Source: an uncultured Collinsella sp. (GTDB taxonomy: Bacteria > Actinomycetota > Coriobacteriia > Coriobacteriales > Coriobacteriaceae). Taken from it: 21,752 nucleotides of DNA. Within the stretch, counting starts at the first letter, position 1, and every line of letters starts with the position of its first letter. Location of the stretch: the NCBI GenBank assembly GCA_902464965.1, contig CABQLI010000034.1, positions 1 through 21,752 on the forward strand, written 5' to 3'. The position numbers were made by a program, and so were the translations under genes. Of the stretch, positions 15,015-21,752 are shown piece after piece. The notes under the pieces were generated by a model. That model did no database searches and was not told the origin of the DNA. It was given only the letters and a program-made list of their open reading frames with translations.

Positions 15015-15371
15015 ATGCACGAGGTTGGCATTGTCAACGGCATACTCGATACAGTGATTCGCGCGGCGCGTGGGGCGGGGGCCTCGCGCGCCGTTTTGGT
15101 AACGCTGCGTATCGGGGATATGACCGAAGTTGTGCGCGAGGCGCTCGACTTTGCGTGGGAGACATTTCGCGATGAGGACCCGCTCACGCGAGGCTGCGAG
15201 CTTGCCGTGGAGGAAGTCCATCCACAAAGCGAGTGTCTGGACTGCGGGGAGGTCTTTGAGCACGATCGCTTCCATTGCCGCTGTCCCCAATGTGGCGGCG
15301 CCAACGTGCGTCTGCTGCACGGCCGCGAGCTCGACATCGCAAGTATCGAAATCGAAACCCCCGACGATTAG
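15015..15371 (+). CDS. hypA: Hydrogenase/urease nickel-insertion protein HypA
   Basis: This 118-residue nickel metallochaperone works with HypB to load nickel into [NiFe] hydrogenase (or urease). The protein starts MHE, giving the conserved nickel ligand His2. It carries the zinc-site cysteines Cys74, Cys77, Cys90 and Cys93 as two CxxC pairs, plus an extra Cys88. The start lies 6 nt after the tatC stop, with AGGAG at 15001-15005 inside the end of tatC, so it is in the Tat operon. No hydrogenase subunit or hypCDEF is present in the window. Confidence 0.95.
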   Translation: MHEVGIVNGILDTVIRAARGAGASRAVLVTLRIGDMTEVVREALDFAWETFRDEDPLTRGCELAVEEVHPQSECLDCGEVFEHDRFHCRCPQCGGANVRLLHGRELDIASIEIETPDD

Positions 15372-15426
15372 CCCGCTAGCCATCTGGTGATGGGGTATAA
15401 AGGGGCCAAAGTAAGGAGTGCCGAGT

Positions 15427-16110
15427 ATGGCTGAGAAAACGATTGATATCGCGTCGCCGATCCTGTCGCGCAATGAGCGCCTGGCAGATCAGCTGCGACA
15501 GCGATTCAAAGAGACAAACACCTATGTGATCAATGTGCTGTCGAGCCCCGGTTCGGGCAAGACCACCACGATCCTGGGCACCAACGAGCGCCTGCGCGAC
15601 AAGGCTGGCCTGCGCTGTGCCGTCATCGAGGGCGATATTGCCTCGGATGTCGACGCCATCACCATGAAGGAAGCCGGCATGCCCGCCATCCAGATCAACA
15701 CGGGTGGCCTGTGCCACCTCGAGGGCAACATGATCATGGAGGCCGTTGACGCGTTCGACCAGGCCGTCGGTCTGGAGAACATCGACGTCATCTTTATCGA
15801 AAACGTGGGCAACCTGGTCTGCCCGGTCGACTTTGACCTGGGTGAGAACCTGTCCATCATGATTCTCTCGGTGCCCGAGGGCGACGACAAGCCCATTAAG
15901 TACCCGGGCATCTTCCAGCACGCCGGCGCGCAGCTGCTCAACAAGGTCGACGTGGCCCCGGCTTTCGATTTTGACATGGATAGGTATACTAAGACACTCG
16001 ATGACCTCAATCCGCAGGCGCCGCGGTTTGCCGTGAGCGCGCGCAAGGGCGAGGGCATGGATGCCTGGTGCGATTGGCTCATCGGGCAGATCGAGCAAGC
16101 AAGGGCGTAA
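15427..16110 (+). CDS. hypB: Hydrogenase nickel-incorporation GTPase HypB
   Basis: This SIMIBI-class GTPase partners HypA in nickel delivery. The ATG at 15427 is spaced 8 nt from AAGGAG. The protein has 227 residues. Visible motifs are the P-loop SSPGSGKTT (39-47), the EGDIASDVDA switch region, the metal-binding Cys96-His97 in GGLCHLEG, Cys132 in GNLVCP, and NKVD for guanine recognition. It lacks the N-terminal CXXCGC nickel site and any His-rich nickel-storage stretch, so it is the minimal G-domain form. The 55-nt gap after hypA contains TATAAA at 15396-15401, possibly a minor internal promoter. Confidence 0.95.
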   Translation: MAEKTIDIASPILSRNERLADQLRQRFKETNTYVINVLSSPGSGKTTTILGTNERLRDKAGLRCAVIEGDIASDVDAITMKEAGMPAIQINTGGLCHLEGNMIMEAVDAFDQAVGLENIDVIFIENVGNLVCPVDFDLGENLSIMILSVPEGDDKPIKYPGIFQHAGAQLLNKVDVAPAFDFDMDRYTKTLDDLNPQAPRFAVSARKGEGMDAWCDWLIGQIEQARA

Positions 16111-16164
16111 ATCGGCCGCCATACGGGCGGGCGTAGCCGCAGAGACACGAGATAGGAGCCTCTT

Positions 16165-18759
16165 TTGAAGCTCATCATCGCCGAGAAAAACGACGCTGCG
16201 CGTCAGATCGCCGAGCGTCTGTCCACGGGTAAACCCAAAAAGGATAAGGTGTACAACACCGCCATCTACCGTTTTGAGTGGAAGGGCGAGGAGTGCGTGA
16301 CCATCGGCCTGGCCGGTCACATCCTTGCGCCCGATTTTTGCGACAGCGTGCTGTTCGATAAAAAGCTGGGCTGGTATTCGGTTACTGAGGACGGCGAGAT
16401 GCTGCCGGCCGACATGCCCGATGGCCTGGCTCGTCCGCCTTACGACACCAAGCGCAAGCCGTTTCTTGCCGACGGTATCTCCATCAAGGGCTGGAAGCTC
16501 GAGAGCCTGCCGTATCTCACCTGGGCGCCCGTCATTAAGCTGCCGGCCGAGAAGGAGCTCATTCGCTCGCTCAAGAACCTTGCCAAGAAGTCCGACAGTG
16601 TCATCATCGCCACGGACTTCGACCGCGAGGGCGAGCTGATTGGCTCGGATGCTCTCAACAAGGTGCGTGAGGTGGCGCCCGACTTGCCGGTTGCCCGCGC
16701 CCAATACTCTTCGTTTACCAAGGCCGAGATCACGCACGCCTTCGATAATCTCGTCTCACTCGACCAGAACCTGGCCGACGCCGGCGAGAGCCGCCAGCAC
16801 ATCGACCTCATTTGGGGCGCGGTGCTCACGCGCTACCTGACGCTCGCCAAGTTTGGCGGCTTTGGCAACGTGCGTTCCGCCGGCCGCGTGCAGACCCCGA
16901 CGCTTGCCCTGGTGGTCGAGCGCGAGCGCGAGCGCATGGCGTTTGTGCCCGAGGACTATTGGCAGATTCGCGGCATGGGTGCCGCGCAGGGCGCTGCCGA
17001 GGACGATCGCTTTAAGATCGCGCACAAGACGGCGCGCTTTACCGACAAGGATGCTGCTGAGACGGCGTACGGCCATGTTGACGGCGTCGCGACGGCAACC
17101 GTCGCCGCGGTGACCAAGCGCTCGCGCAAGCAGCAGCCGCCCACGCCGTTTGCGACCACCTCGCTGCAGGCTGCCGCCGCGGCCGAGGGCATCTCGCCTG
17201 CGCGTACCATGCGCATCGCTGAGTCCCTCTACATGGCCGGTCTCATCAGCTACCCGCGTGTCGACAATACCGTGTACCCCGCGACGCTCGATCTGGGCGC
17301 CGTGGTGAGCGACCTGGCAAAGATCAACCCGGCGCTGGCGCCCGTATGCAAAAAGGTGCTTGCCGGCCCCATGAAGCCTACGCGCGGCAAAGTCGAGACC
17401 ACCGACCACCCGCCTATCTATCCCACGGGCGAGGGCGATCCGTCCACGCTCGACGGCGGCCAGCGCAAGCTCTACGACCTCATCGCCCGCCGCTTCCTGG
17501 CGACGCTCATGGGTCCCGCGACCATCGAGAACACCAAGCTCGAGCTCGATGTGAACGGTGAGCCGTTCGTGGCTTCGGGCGATGTGCTCGTGACCCCGGG
17601 TTTCCGCGAGGCCTACCCGTATGGCCTTAAACGCGACGAGCAGATGCCGCCGCTTGAGCAGGGCGATACGGTCGACGTATTCGACATTAAGCTCGAGGCC
17701 AAGCAGACCGAGCCGCCCGCGCGCTACAGCCAGGGCAAGCTCGTGCAGGAGATGGAGAAGCGCGGCCTGGGCACCAAGTCCACGCGCGCGAGCATCATCG
17801 AGCGCCTGTACGCCGTGCGCTATCTCAAAAATGATCCCGTTGAGCCGAGCCAGCTGGGTATCGCCATCATCGATGCGCTGTCGCAGTTTGCCCCGCGCAT
17901 CACGAGCCCCGATATGACCAGCGAGCTCGACGGCGACATGACCCGTGTGGAGCGCGGCGAGGATACCGAAGAGCATGTCGTGATGCACTCGCGCGCGCTG
18001 CTGGCTGGCGTGCTCGACGAGCTGCTCAAGCACACGCAGGAGCTGGGCGACGCCATCAGCGACGCCGTCACGGCCGATGCGCGCGTGGGAGCTTGCCCCA
18101 AGTGCGGCAAGGACCTGGTTATGAAGACGAGCGCCAAGACCCGTGGCAGCTTCATTGGCTGCATGGGCTGGCCCGACTGCGATGTGACCTATCCGGTGCC
18201 GAGCGGCGTCAAGGTGAGTCCGCTCGAGGGCGAGGCGGCCGTGTGCCCCGAGTGCGGCGCGCCGCGCATTAAATGCCAGCCGTTCCGTCAGAAGGCTTTC
18301 GAGATCTGCGTGAACCCCACGTGCCCCACCAACTACGAGCCCGACCTTAAGGTGGGCGAGTGCAAGGTGTGTGCCGAGGCCGGACGTCATGGCGACCTGA
18401 TCGCGCACAAGAGTGAGAAGAGCGGCAAGCGCTTTATCCGCTGCACCAACTACGATGACTGCGGCGTGAGCTATCCTCTGCCGGCGCGCGGTAAGCTCGA
18501 GGCGACGGGTGAGACCTGCCCCGAGTGCGGCGCCCCCATCGTGGTGGTCAACACGGCGCGCGGCCCGTGGCGTATCTGCGTCAACATGGACTGCCCGACC
18601 AAGGAGAAGAAGCCCGTCCGCGGCCGCAAGACCACGACTAAGGCGAGCACGGCCAAGAAGACGACGGCGGCCAAGAAGACGACGGCTAAGAAAGCCACTG
18701 CCGCCAAGAAGACGACCGCGAAGAAGTCGACTACCAAGAAAGTAGCCTCCGACAAGTAA
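16165..18759 (+). CDS. Type IA DNA topoisomerase with C4 zinc ribbons and lysine-rich tail
   Basis: This 864-residue enzyme relaxes or decatenates DNA by single-strand passage. The TTG start at 16165 follows TAGGAG and gives MKLIIAEKNDAA, the canonical Toprim opening with Glu7. The acidic Toprim motif is TDFDREGELIG (Asp151, Asp153, Glu155). GFGNVRSAGRVQTPTLAL is a conserved topoisomerase segment, and the catalytic tyrosine is Tyr363 in AGLISYPRVDNTVYP. The C-terminus has four Cys4-type ribbons from about Cys644. A tail from about residue 813 is rich in Lys, Thr and Ala repeats, reminiscent of histone H1-like tails. The opening and central region look closer to TopB/archaeal-type topoisomerase I than to E. 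coli TopA, so I leave the symbol blank. It is the last gene of the Tat-Hyp run. Confidence 0.9.
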   Translation: MKLIIAEKNDAARQIAERLSTGKPKKDKVYNTAIYRFEWKGEECVTIGLAGHILAPDFCDSVLFDKKLGWYSVTEDGEMLPADMPDGLARPPYDTKRKPFLADGISIKGWKLESLPYLTWAPVIKLPAEKELIRSLKNLAKKSDSVIIATDFDREGELIGSDALNKVREVAPDLPVARAQYSSFTKAEITHAFDNLVSLDQNLADAGESRQHIDLIWGAVLTRYLTLAKFGGFGNVRSAGRVQTPTLALVVERERERMAFVPEDYWQIRGMGAAQGAAEDDRFKIAHKTARFTDKDAAETAYGHVDGVATATVAAVTKRSRKQQPPTPFATTSLQAAAAAEGISPARTMRIAESLYMAGLISYPRVDNTVYPATLDLGAVVSDLAKINPALAPVCKKVLAGPMKPTRGKVETTDHPPIYPTGEGDPSTLDGGQRKLYDLIARRFLATLMGPATIENTKLELDVNGEPFVASGDVLVTPGFREAYPYGLKRDEQMPPLEQGDTVDVFDIKLEAKQTEPPARYSQGKLVQEMEKRGLGTKSTRASIIERLYAVRYLKNDPVEPSQLGIAIIDALSQFAPRITSPDMTSELDGDMTRVERGEDTEEHVVMHSRALLAGVLDELLKHTQELGDAISDAVTADARVGACPKCGKDLVMKTSAKTRGSFIGCMGWPDCDVTYPVPSGVKVSPLEGEAAVCPECGAPRIKCQPFRQKAFEICVNPTCPTNYEPDLKVGECKVCAEAGRHGDLIAHKSEKSGKRFIRCTNYDDCGVSYPLPARGKLEATGETCPECGAPIVVVNTARGPWRICVNMDCPTKEKKPVRGRKTTTKASTAKKTTAAKKTTAKKATAAKKTTAKKSTTKKVASDK

Positions 18760-18785
18760 CGGCGCGGTCGAAACATTGCCTAAAA

Positions 18786-18822
18786 AACGAGCGAGGACCC
18801 CACGATCCTCGCTCGTTTTTTT
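18786..18822 (+). terminator. Strong intrinsic terminator after the topoisomerase gene
   Basis: AACGAGCGAGGA (18786-18797) pairs perfectly with 18806-18817 and is followed by T7 (18816-18822). It closes the tat-hyp-topoisomerase transcription unit. It is preceded by A6, so it may also act in the opposite direction. Confidence 0.9.
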
Positions 18823-18824
18823 GA

Positions 18825-18883
18825 CCGGCAGTTAGGGACGTTCCTTTTCTGCCGGCAGTTTAGGAACGTCCCTAACTGCCGGC
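18825..18883. repeat. Palindromic repeat, copy A
   Basis: CCGGCAGTTAGGGACGTTCC (18825-18844) is perfectly complementary to 18863-18882. The 18-nt loop carries a second GCCGGCAGTT (18851-18860) that can instead pair with 18874-18883. Two mutually exclusive hairpins are therefore possible. The same unit recurs in the same orientation at 19944-20001, on the other side of the zinc-ribbon gene. Confidence 0.9.
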
Positions 18884-18900
18884 TCGGGAACGACAAAGCG

Positions 18901-19884
18901 CTAGTTCACTTCGACGGGTTTGGCGCCGGGATAGCGCTCCTCAAAGTCTAGGCGATACTTATTGTCATTGGTGCCCGCCACGTTGTCGCGCGACAGCGGC
19001 GCCACGATCTCATTCTTGTGGTCCGCAGGCTTGGCGTATTTCAGGCTGATCTCCCAGGCATCACAGATTGCGTCAATGCGGTGATCCAGGTCGTCGTACA
19101 GGGCGATGATGTCCTTCCAGGAACTGTAGTTCTTGGAGCTCGTCGGGACGTCCAGGTCCTCGACGATGTCGTAATACTGCTCGATGGTGTCCTCTGTGCG
19201 CTCGGCGACGTCGGCGAGATTTTGACGGGTGGTGCGATCTTCTTCCAGATAGCTGCCGTTGAAGTTCTGCGCGCAGCCACGGACGTAGTTGTCGAGGTCT
19301 TCGAGCAAGTCGTAGTATTCGCTCAGTCGGCGGTAGAGGTTCTGCTCGGAGAGCGTTGCTTCGCCGCCATCCTCGTCGTCATCGTCATCATCGTCGTACA
19401 GGCTGTTGGGATCGCCGAGAGGCTTTAGGTCATCGTCGTCGACGTCATGGTGCAGCTTAGCTACCTCGGCAGTCGTCTGCGTGGCGGCGTTGTCGAAAGG
19501 CTTGATCACAAAGAAAACGACCAGGGCGATGATGATCGCCACCAGCACAACGATAACGGCGATAAGCGGCCCGGTGCCGCTCTTTTTGGGAGCGGGGGTC
19601 TGTGGCGAAGCGGGCGCGTATGCGGGAGCCGGCTGCTGTTGGGGCGAGCCGCTCGCGACGGGTATGCGCTGCGTGGTCTCGACGGCCGCGGGGCCTGCGG
19701 CGAGGTCGGGGCGATAGGCGAGGGGGTCGTCCGCCTTGGCTTGCGGCGTATCGAGGGAACCGGTCTGCTCAAAAGCGGGCTGGCTATCGCTCGCGGTTGT
19801 TTGTTCAACGGATGCACCGCACGAGGTGCAGAACTTGGCATTATCTGCAAGAAGCTTGCCGCACGAGGCGCAATACCGAGACAT
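18901..19884 (-). CDS. Membrane-anchored zinc-ribbon protein of unknown function
   Basis: The exact role is unknown. The 327-residue chain has an N-terminal zinc ribbon (Cys5, Cys8, Cys19, Cys22 in CASCGK and CTSCGA), then a disordered Pro/Gln/Ala-rich linker (about 24-103). One membrane helix follows (about 106-128, PLIAVIVVLVAIIIALVVFF), and then a C-terminal domain of about 190 residues. That domain opens with an acidic stretch including seven consecutive Asp (164-170) and is otherwise helical and Tyr/Asp-rich (LYRRLSEYYDLLEDLDNYV). With no signal peptide, the ribbon is probably cytosolic and the C-terminal part extracellular. The ATG at 19884 follows AAAGGAG, and the in-frame GTG at 19902 lacks such a site. 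Both flanks carry the same palindromic repeat. Confidence 0.85.
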   Translation of the reverse strand: MSRYCASCGKLLADNAKFCTSCGASVEQTTASDSQPAFEQTGSLDTPQAKADDPLAYRPDLAAGPAAVETTQRIPVASGSPQQQPAPAYAPASPQTPAPKKSGTGPLIAVIVVLVAIIIALVVFFVIKPFDNAATQTTAEVAKLHHDVDDDDLKPLGDPNSLYDDDDDDDEDGGEATLSEQNLYRRLSEYYDLLEDLDNYVRGCAQNFNGSYLEEDRTTRQNLADVAERTEDTIEQYYDIVEDLDVPTSSKNYSSWKDIIALYDDLDHRIDAICDAWEISLKYAKPADHKNEIVAPLSRDNVAGTNDNKYRLDFEERYPGAKPVEVN

Positions 19885-19943
19885 TGCCACTCCTTTCGCC
19901 ACATTTCAATGCAATACGACGATTATACCCAGCACCCCAAAAA

Positions 19944-20001
19944 GCCGGCAGTTGGGACGTTCCTTTTCGGCCGGCAGTTTAGGAACGTCCCTAACTGCCG
20001 C
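19944..20001. repeat. Palindromic repeat, copy B
   Basis: This is nearly identical to copy A. CCGGCAGTTGGGACGTTCC (19945-19963, one A shorter than copy A) faces GGAACGTCCCTAACTGCCG (19982-20000), with the internal GGCCGGCAGTTT duplicate in the loop. It lies between the divergent zinc-ribbon and tmk genes, just upstream of the tmk promoter. Confidence 0.9.
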
Positions 20002-20027
20002 CTGAGTAGCCATTGGCTAGGTGGGAT

Positions 20028-20056
20028 TTGGGACGCGCCGAGCACTGGGGTATCAT
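20028..20056 (+). promoter_or_regulatory. Promoter of the tmk-holB operon
   Basis: TTGGGA (20028-20033) and TATCAT (20051-20056) are separated by exactly 17 nt and lie 53 nt upstream of the tmk start. This is the best matched sigma-70-type promoter in the window. Confidence 0.6.
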
Positions 20057-20109
20057 GGCTTGGTTGATATATCTGCATTTACGCGCCTTGTAGGAAGGGG
20101 GCTGCGCCC

Positions 20110-20771
20110 ATGGCTTTTGAGCCCGCTCAACATAGCTTTATCACGCTCGAGGGCGTTGATGGCGCCGGCAAGTCCACGCAGGCGCGCTTGCTTGCCCGCG
20201 CGCTCGAACTCGCTGGCTACCAGGTTGTGAGCCTGCGCGAGCCGGGCGGCACCGCCATCAGCGAAAAGATCCGCGCCCTGCTGCTCGATCCCGCCAACAC
20301 GGCCATGGGAGATACCTGCGAGCTGCTGCTCTACGAGGCCGCACGCGCCCAGCTGGTGCACGAGGTCATAGCTCCCGCCCTCGCGGCCGGCAAGGTGGTC
20401 CTGTGCGACCGCTTCTACGATTCCACGACCTGCTACCAGGCGTTTGCCGACGGCCTCGATCGCCAGATGGTGCGCGACGCCAACAACCTGGCCTCACACT
20501 CGTCTATCGCATCACGCCCGAGCAGGCGGCGCTGCGCATGGCCGCCCGTGGTGCGGCCGACCGCATGGAGGCCAAGGGCATGGCCTTCCAAGAGCGCGTC
20601 TACCAGGGATTTTGCGCCATTGCCGCCGAGGAACCAAACCGCGTAAAGCTCATCGACGCGACCGCGTCCATCGAGGACGTCTTCGCGCAGACGGTCGAGC
20701 AGGTTCGCGTCTACGGCCTCGACATTCCGCAAGATGCCGTCGCTGCCGCGCTAGCCCAGGAGGCCGAGTAA
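20110..20771 (+). pseudogene. tmk: Thymidylate kinase, frameshifted by an apparent 22-nt deletion
   Basis: dTMP kinase makes dTDP for DNA synthesis and is normally essential. The first frame (20110-20493, 128 residues) holds the P-loop EGVDGAGKS, REPGGT and the DRFYDST motif at Asp100. Homology then jumps to another frame from 20493 to the stop at 20771 (92 residues), with the LID-like AADRMEAKGMAFQERVYQGF. The junction reads NNLA directly into LTLVYRIT. Family members carry about seven residues there (such as TDGLMPD in Bacillus), so roughly 22 nt are missing. The first frame runs on to 20646 with non-homologous sequence. This is either a true null mutation or a sequencing/assembly error. 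The rest of the gene is well preserved, which favours a recent event or error. AGGAAGGGGG precedes the ATG. Confidence 0.85.
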
Positions 20772-20772
20772 T

Positions 20773-21752
20773 ATGGCCCCCGCTCAGGCAAGCCTGCTGG
20801 CCAAGCTCGACACCCAACAGCGCGTGCGCGACTTTTTGACCAACGCCATCGCAAGCGGCCGCGCATCGCACGCCTACCTGTTCTTGGGCGCGCTCGGCGC
20901 GGGCAAGCTCGACGCCGCGTGGGCGCTCGCCCAAGCCTTCCTGTGCGAGCAGGACGGCTGCGGCTCATGCGATGGCTGCGTGCGCGTCGCCCGCCATACG
21001 CACCCCGATGTGCACTATTACACGCCCGAGAGCGCCACGGGCTACCTCATCGCCCAGACCCGCGAGCTGCTCGACGACGTGCCGCTGGCGCCCATCCGTG
21101 CCAAGGCCAAGGTCTACATCATCGACCGTGCCGAGCAGCTGCGCGCCAACACCGCCAACGCACTGCTCAAAACGCTCGAGGAGCCGCCCGAGGGCGTTAT
21201 GTTTATCTTGCTGGGCACCTCGGCAGACGTGATGTTGCCCACTATCGTGAGCCGCTGCCAGTGCGTGCCGTTTCGGCTGGTATCGCCCGCCGTCGCCGCG
21301 CAGGCCGTGAGCCGCGCCACCGGTCAGGACCCTGCGCGTTGCCGCATGGCCGTCGCCGTGGCGGGAAGCCCCACGCGTGGCATCGAGTTCCTCAAGAGCG
21401 CTGAGCGCCAGGACGCCCGCCGTCAGATGGTTCGCGCCATCGATTCGCTTATCGCCGCCGACGAGGCCGACGTGCTCAGCCGCGCCAAGTCGCTCATCGT
21501 CGCCGTTAAGGCGCCGCTCGCCGAGGTCAAGTCCACGCAGGAAAAGGTGCTCGAGCAAAACGCCGACTACCTGTCGCGTGGAGCATTGAAGCAGCTTGAG
21601 GACCGCAACAAGCGCGAACTCAACGCGCGCGAGCGTTCGGGTATCATGGAAGCGCTGGCGAGCGCGCGGACGCTCATGCGCGACGTGCTGCTGACGCTTC
21701 AGGACGAGGCGGCCGACGTGGTGAACGAAGACGTGCGCGACACGATCGGTCG
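20773..21752 (+). CDS. holB: DNA polymerase III delta prime subunit (partial, runs off the right edge)
   Basis: This clamp-loader subunit helps place the beta clamp on DNA. The ATG at 20773 lies one base after the tmk stop, with AGGAGG at 20758-20763 inside the tmk end, so it is coupled to tmk as in many bacteria. The frame stays open for 326 codons to the window end. It shows a P-loop-like GALGAGK (39-45), the four zinc cysteines Cys58, Cys63, Cys66 and Cys69, the LLKTLEEPPEG segment and the SRC motif at 160-162. Delta prime usually does not hydrolyse ATP despite its loop. The C-terminal part is truncated by the window only. Confidence 0.93.
   Translation, partial: MAPAQASLLAKLDTQQRVRDFLTNAIASGRASHAYLFLGALGAGKLDAAWALAQAFLCEQDGCGSCDGCVRVARHTHPDVHYYTPESATGYLIAQTRELLDDVPLAPIRAKAKVYIIDRAEQLRANTANALLKTLEEPPEGVMFILLGTSADVMLPTIVSRCQCVPFRLVSPAVAAQAVSRATGQDPARCRMAVAVAGSPTRGIEFLKSAERQDARRQMVRAIDSLIAADEADVLSRAKSLIVAVKAPLAEVKSTQEKVLEQNADYLSRGALKQLEDRNKRELNARERSGIMEALASARTLMRDVLLTLQDEAADVVNEDVRDTIG

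Noticed and set aside
18651..18750. Tandem repeat array at the topoisomerase 3' end
   Set aside because: The aagaagacg-type repetition is simply the codon pattern of the Lys/Thr/Ala-rich protein tail, in frame with the CDS.
18825..20001. CRISPR array or insertion-sequence ends from the paired repeats
   Set aside because: There are only two copies, 1.1 kb apart in direct orientation around a non-transposase gene, with no spacer periodicity or target-site duplication that I can see.
20493..20771. Programmed ribosomal frameshifting as an explanation for tmk
   Set aside because: No slippery heptamer or following structure is evident, and a conserved block is missing at the join, which frameshifting would not restore.

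Overview
The window is about 21.8 kb of GC-rich chromosome with short intergenic gaps. Gene content, codon use and intergenic style fit Coriobacteriia (Actinomycetota), most likely a gut Collinsella. That assignment is recognition, not a database match. Almost everything is core or housekeeping. I see no prophage, insertion sequence, CRISPR array, tRNA or rRNA.

Layout, left to right. (1) Positions 1-1872 hold a leftward universal stress protein and a rightward undecaprenyl-diphosphatase (uppP). (2) Positions 2206-5106 hold a PcrA/UvrD-type helicase with unusual low-complexity additions, followed by a 130-nt near-perfect palindrome. (3) Positions 5388-7114 hold a leftward pair, a GntR/UTRA regulator and class I mannose-6-phosphate isomerase (manA). 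It lies back to back with a rightward ROK sugar kinase (7451-8404) across an AT-rich, hairpin-rich 336-bp gap. (4) Positions 8526-11075 hold a family II pyrophosphatase (ppaC) and the Na+/H+ antiporter nhaA. An intrinsic terminator sits inside the nhaA leader. (5) Positions 11408-13482 hold a small unknown protein, a MocR-like aspartate aminotransferase and a STAS anti-sigma-factor antagonist. (6) Positions 13636-18759 hold a tightly packed rightward run: tatA/B, tatC, hypA, hypB and a type IA topoisomerase with zinc ribbons and a lysine-rich tail. It ends at a strong terminator. (7) Positions 18825-20001 hold a leftward membrane-anchored zinc-ribbon protein flanked by two copies of one palindromic repeat. 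(8) Positions 20110-21752 hold thymidylate kinase (tmk), broken by an apparent 22-nt deletion, and holB (DNA polymerase III delta prime), cut by the window edge.

The genes group by function as sugar-phosphate entry (manA, ROK kinase, GntR), membrane and wall bioenergetics (uppP, nhaA, ppaC), protein export and nickel-enzyme maturation (tatAC, hypAB), and DNA metabolism (pcrA, topoisomerase, tmk, holB). I did not find a clear new multi-gene system. The least explained signals are non-coding: long structured palindromes in 3' regions, the paired repeats around the zinc-ribbon gene, and the terminator in the nhaA leader. The tmk lesion is the most consequential coding anomaly.
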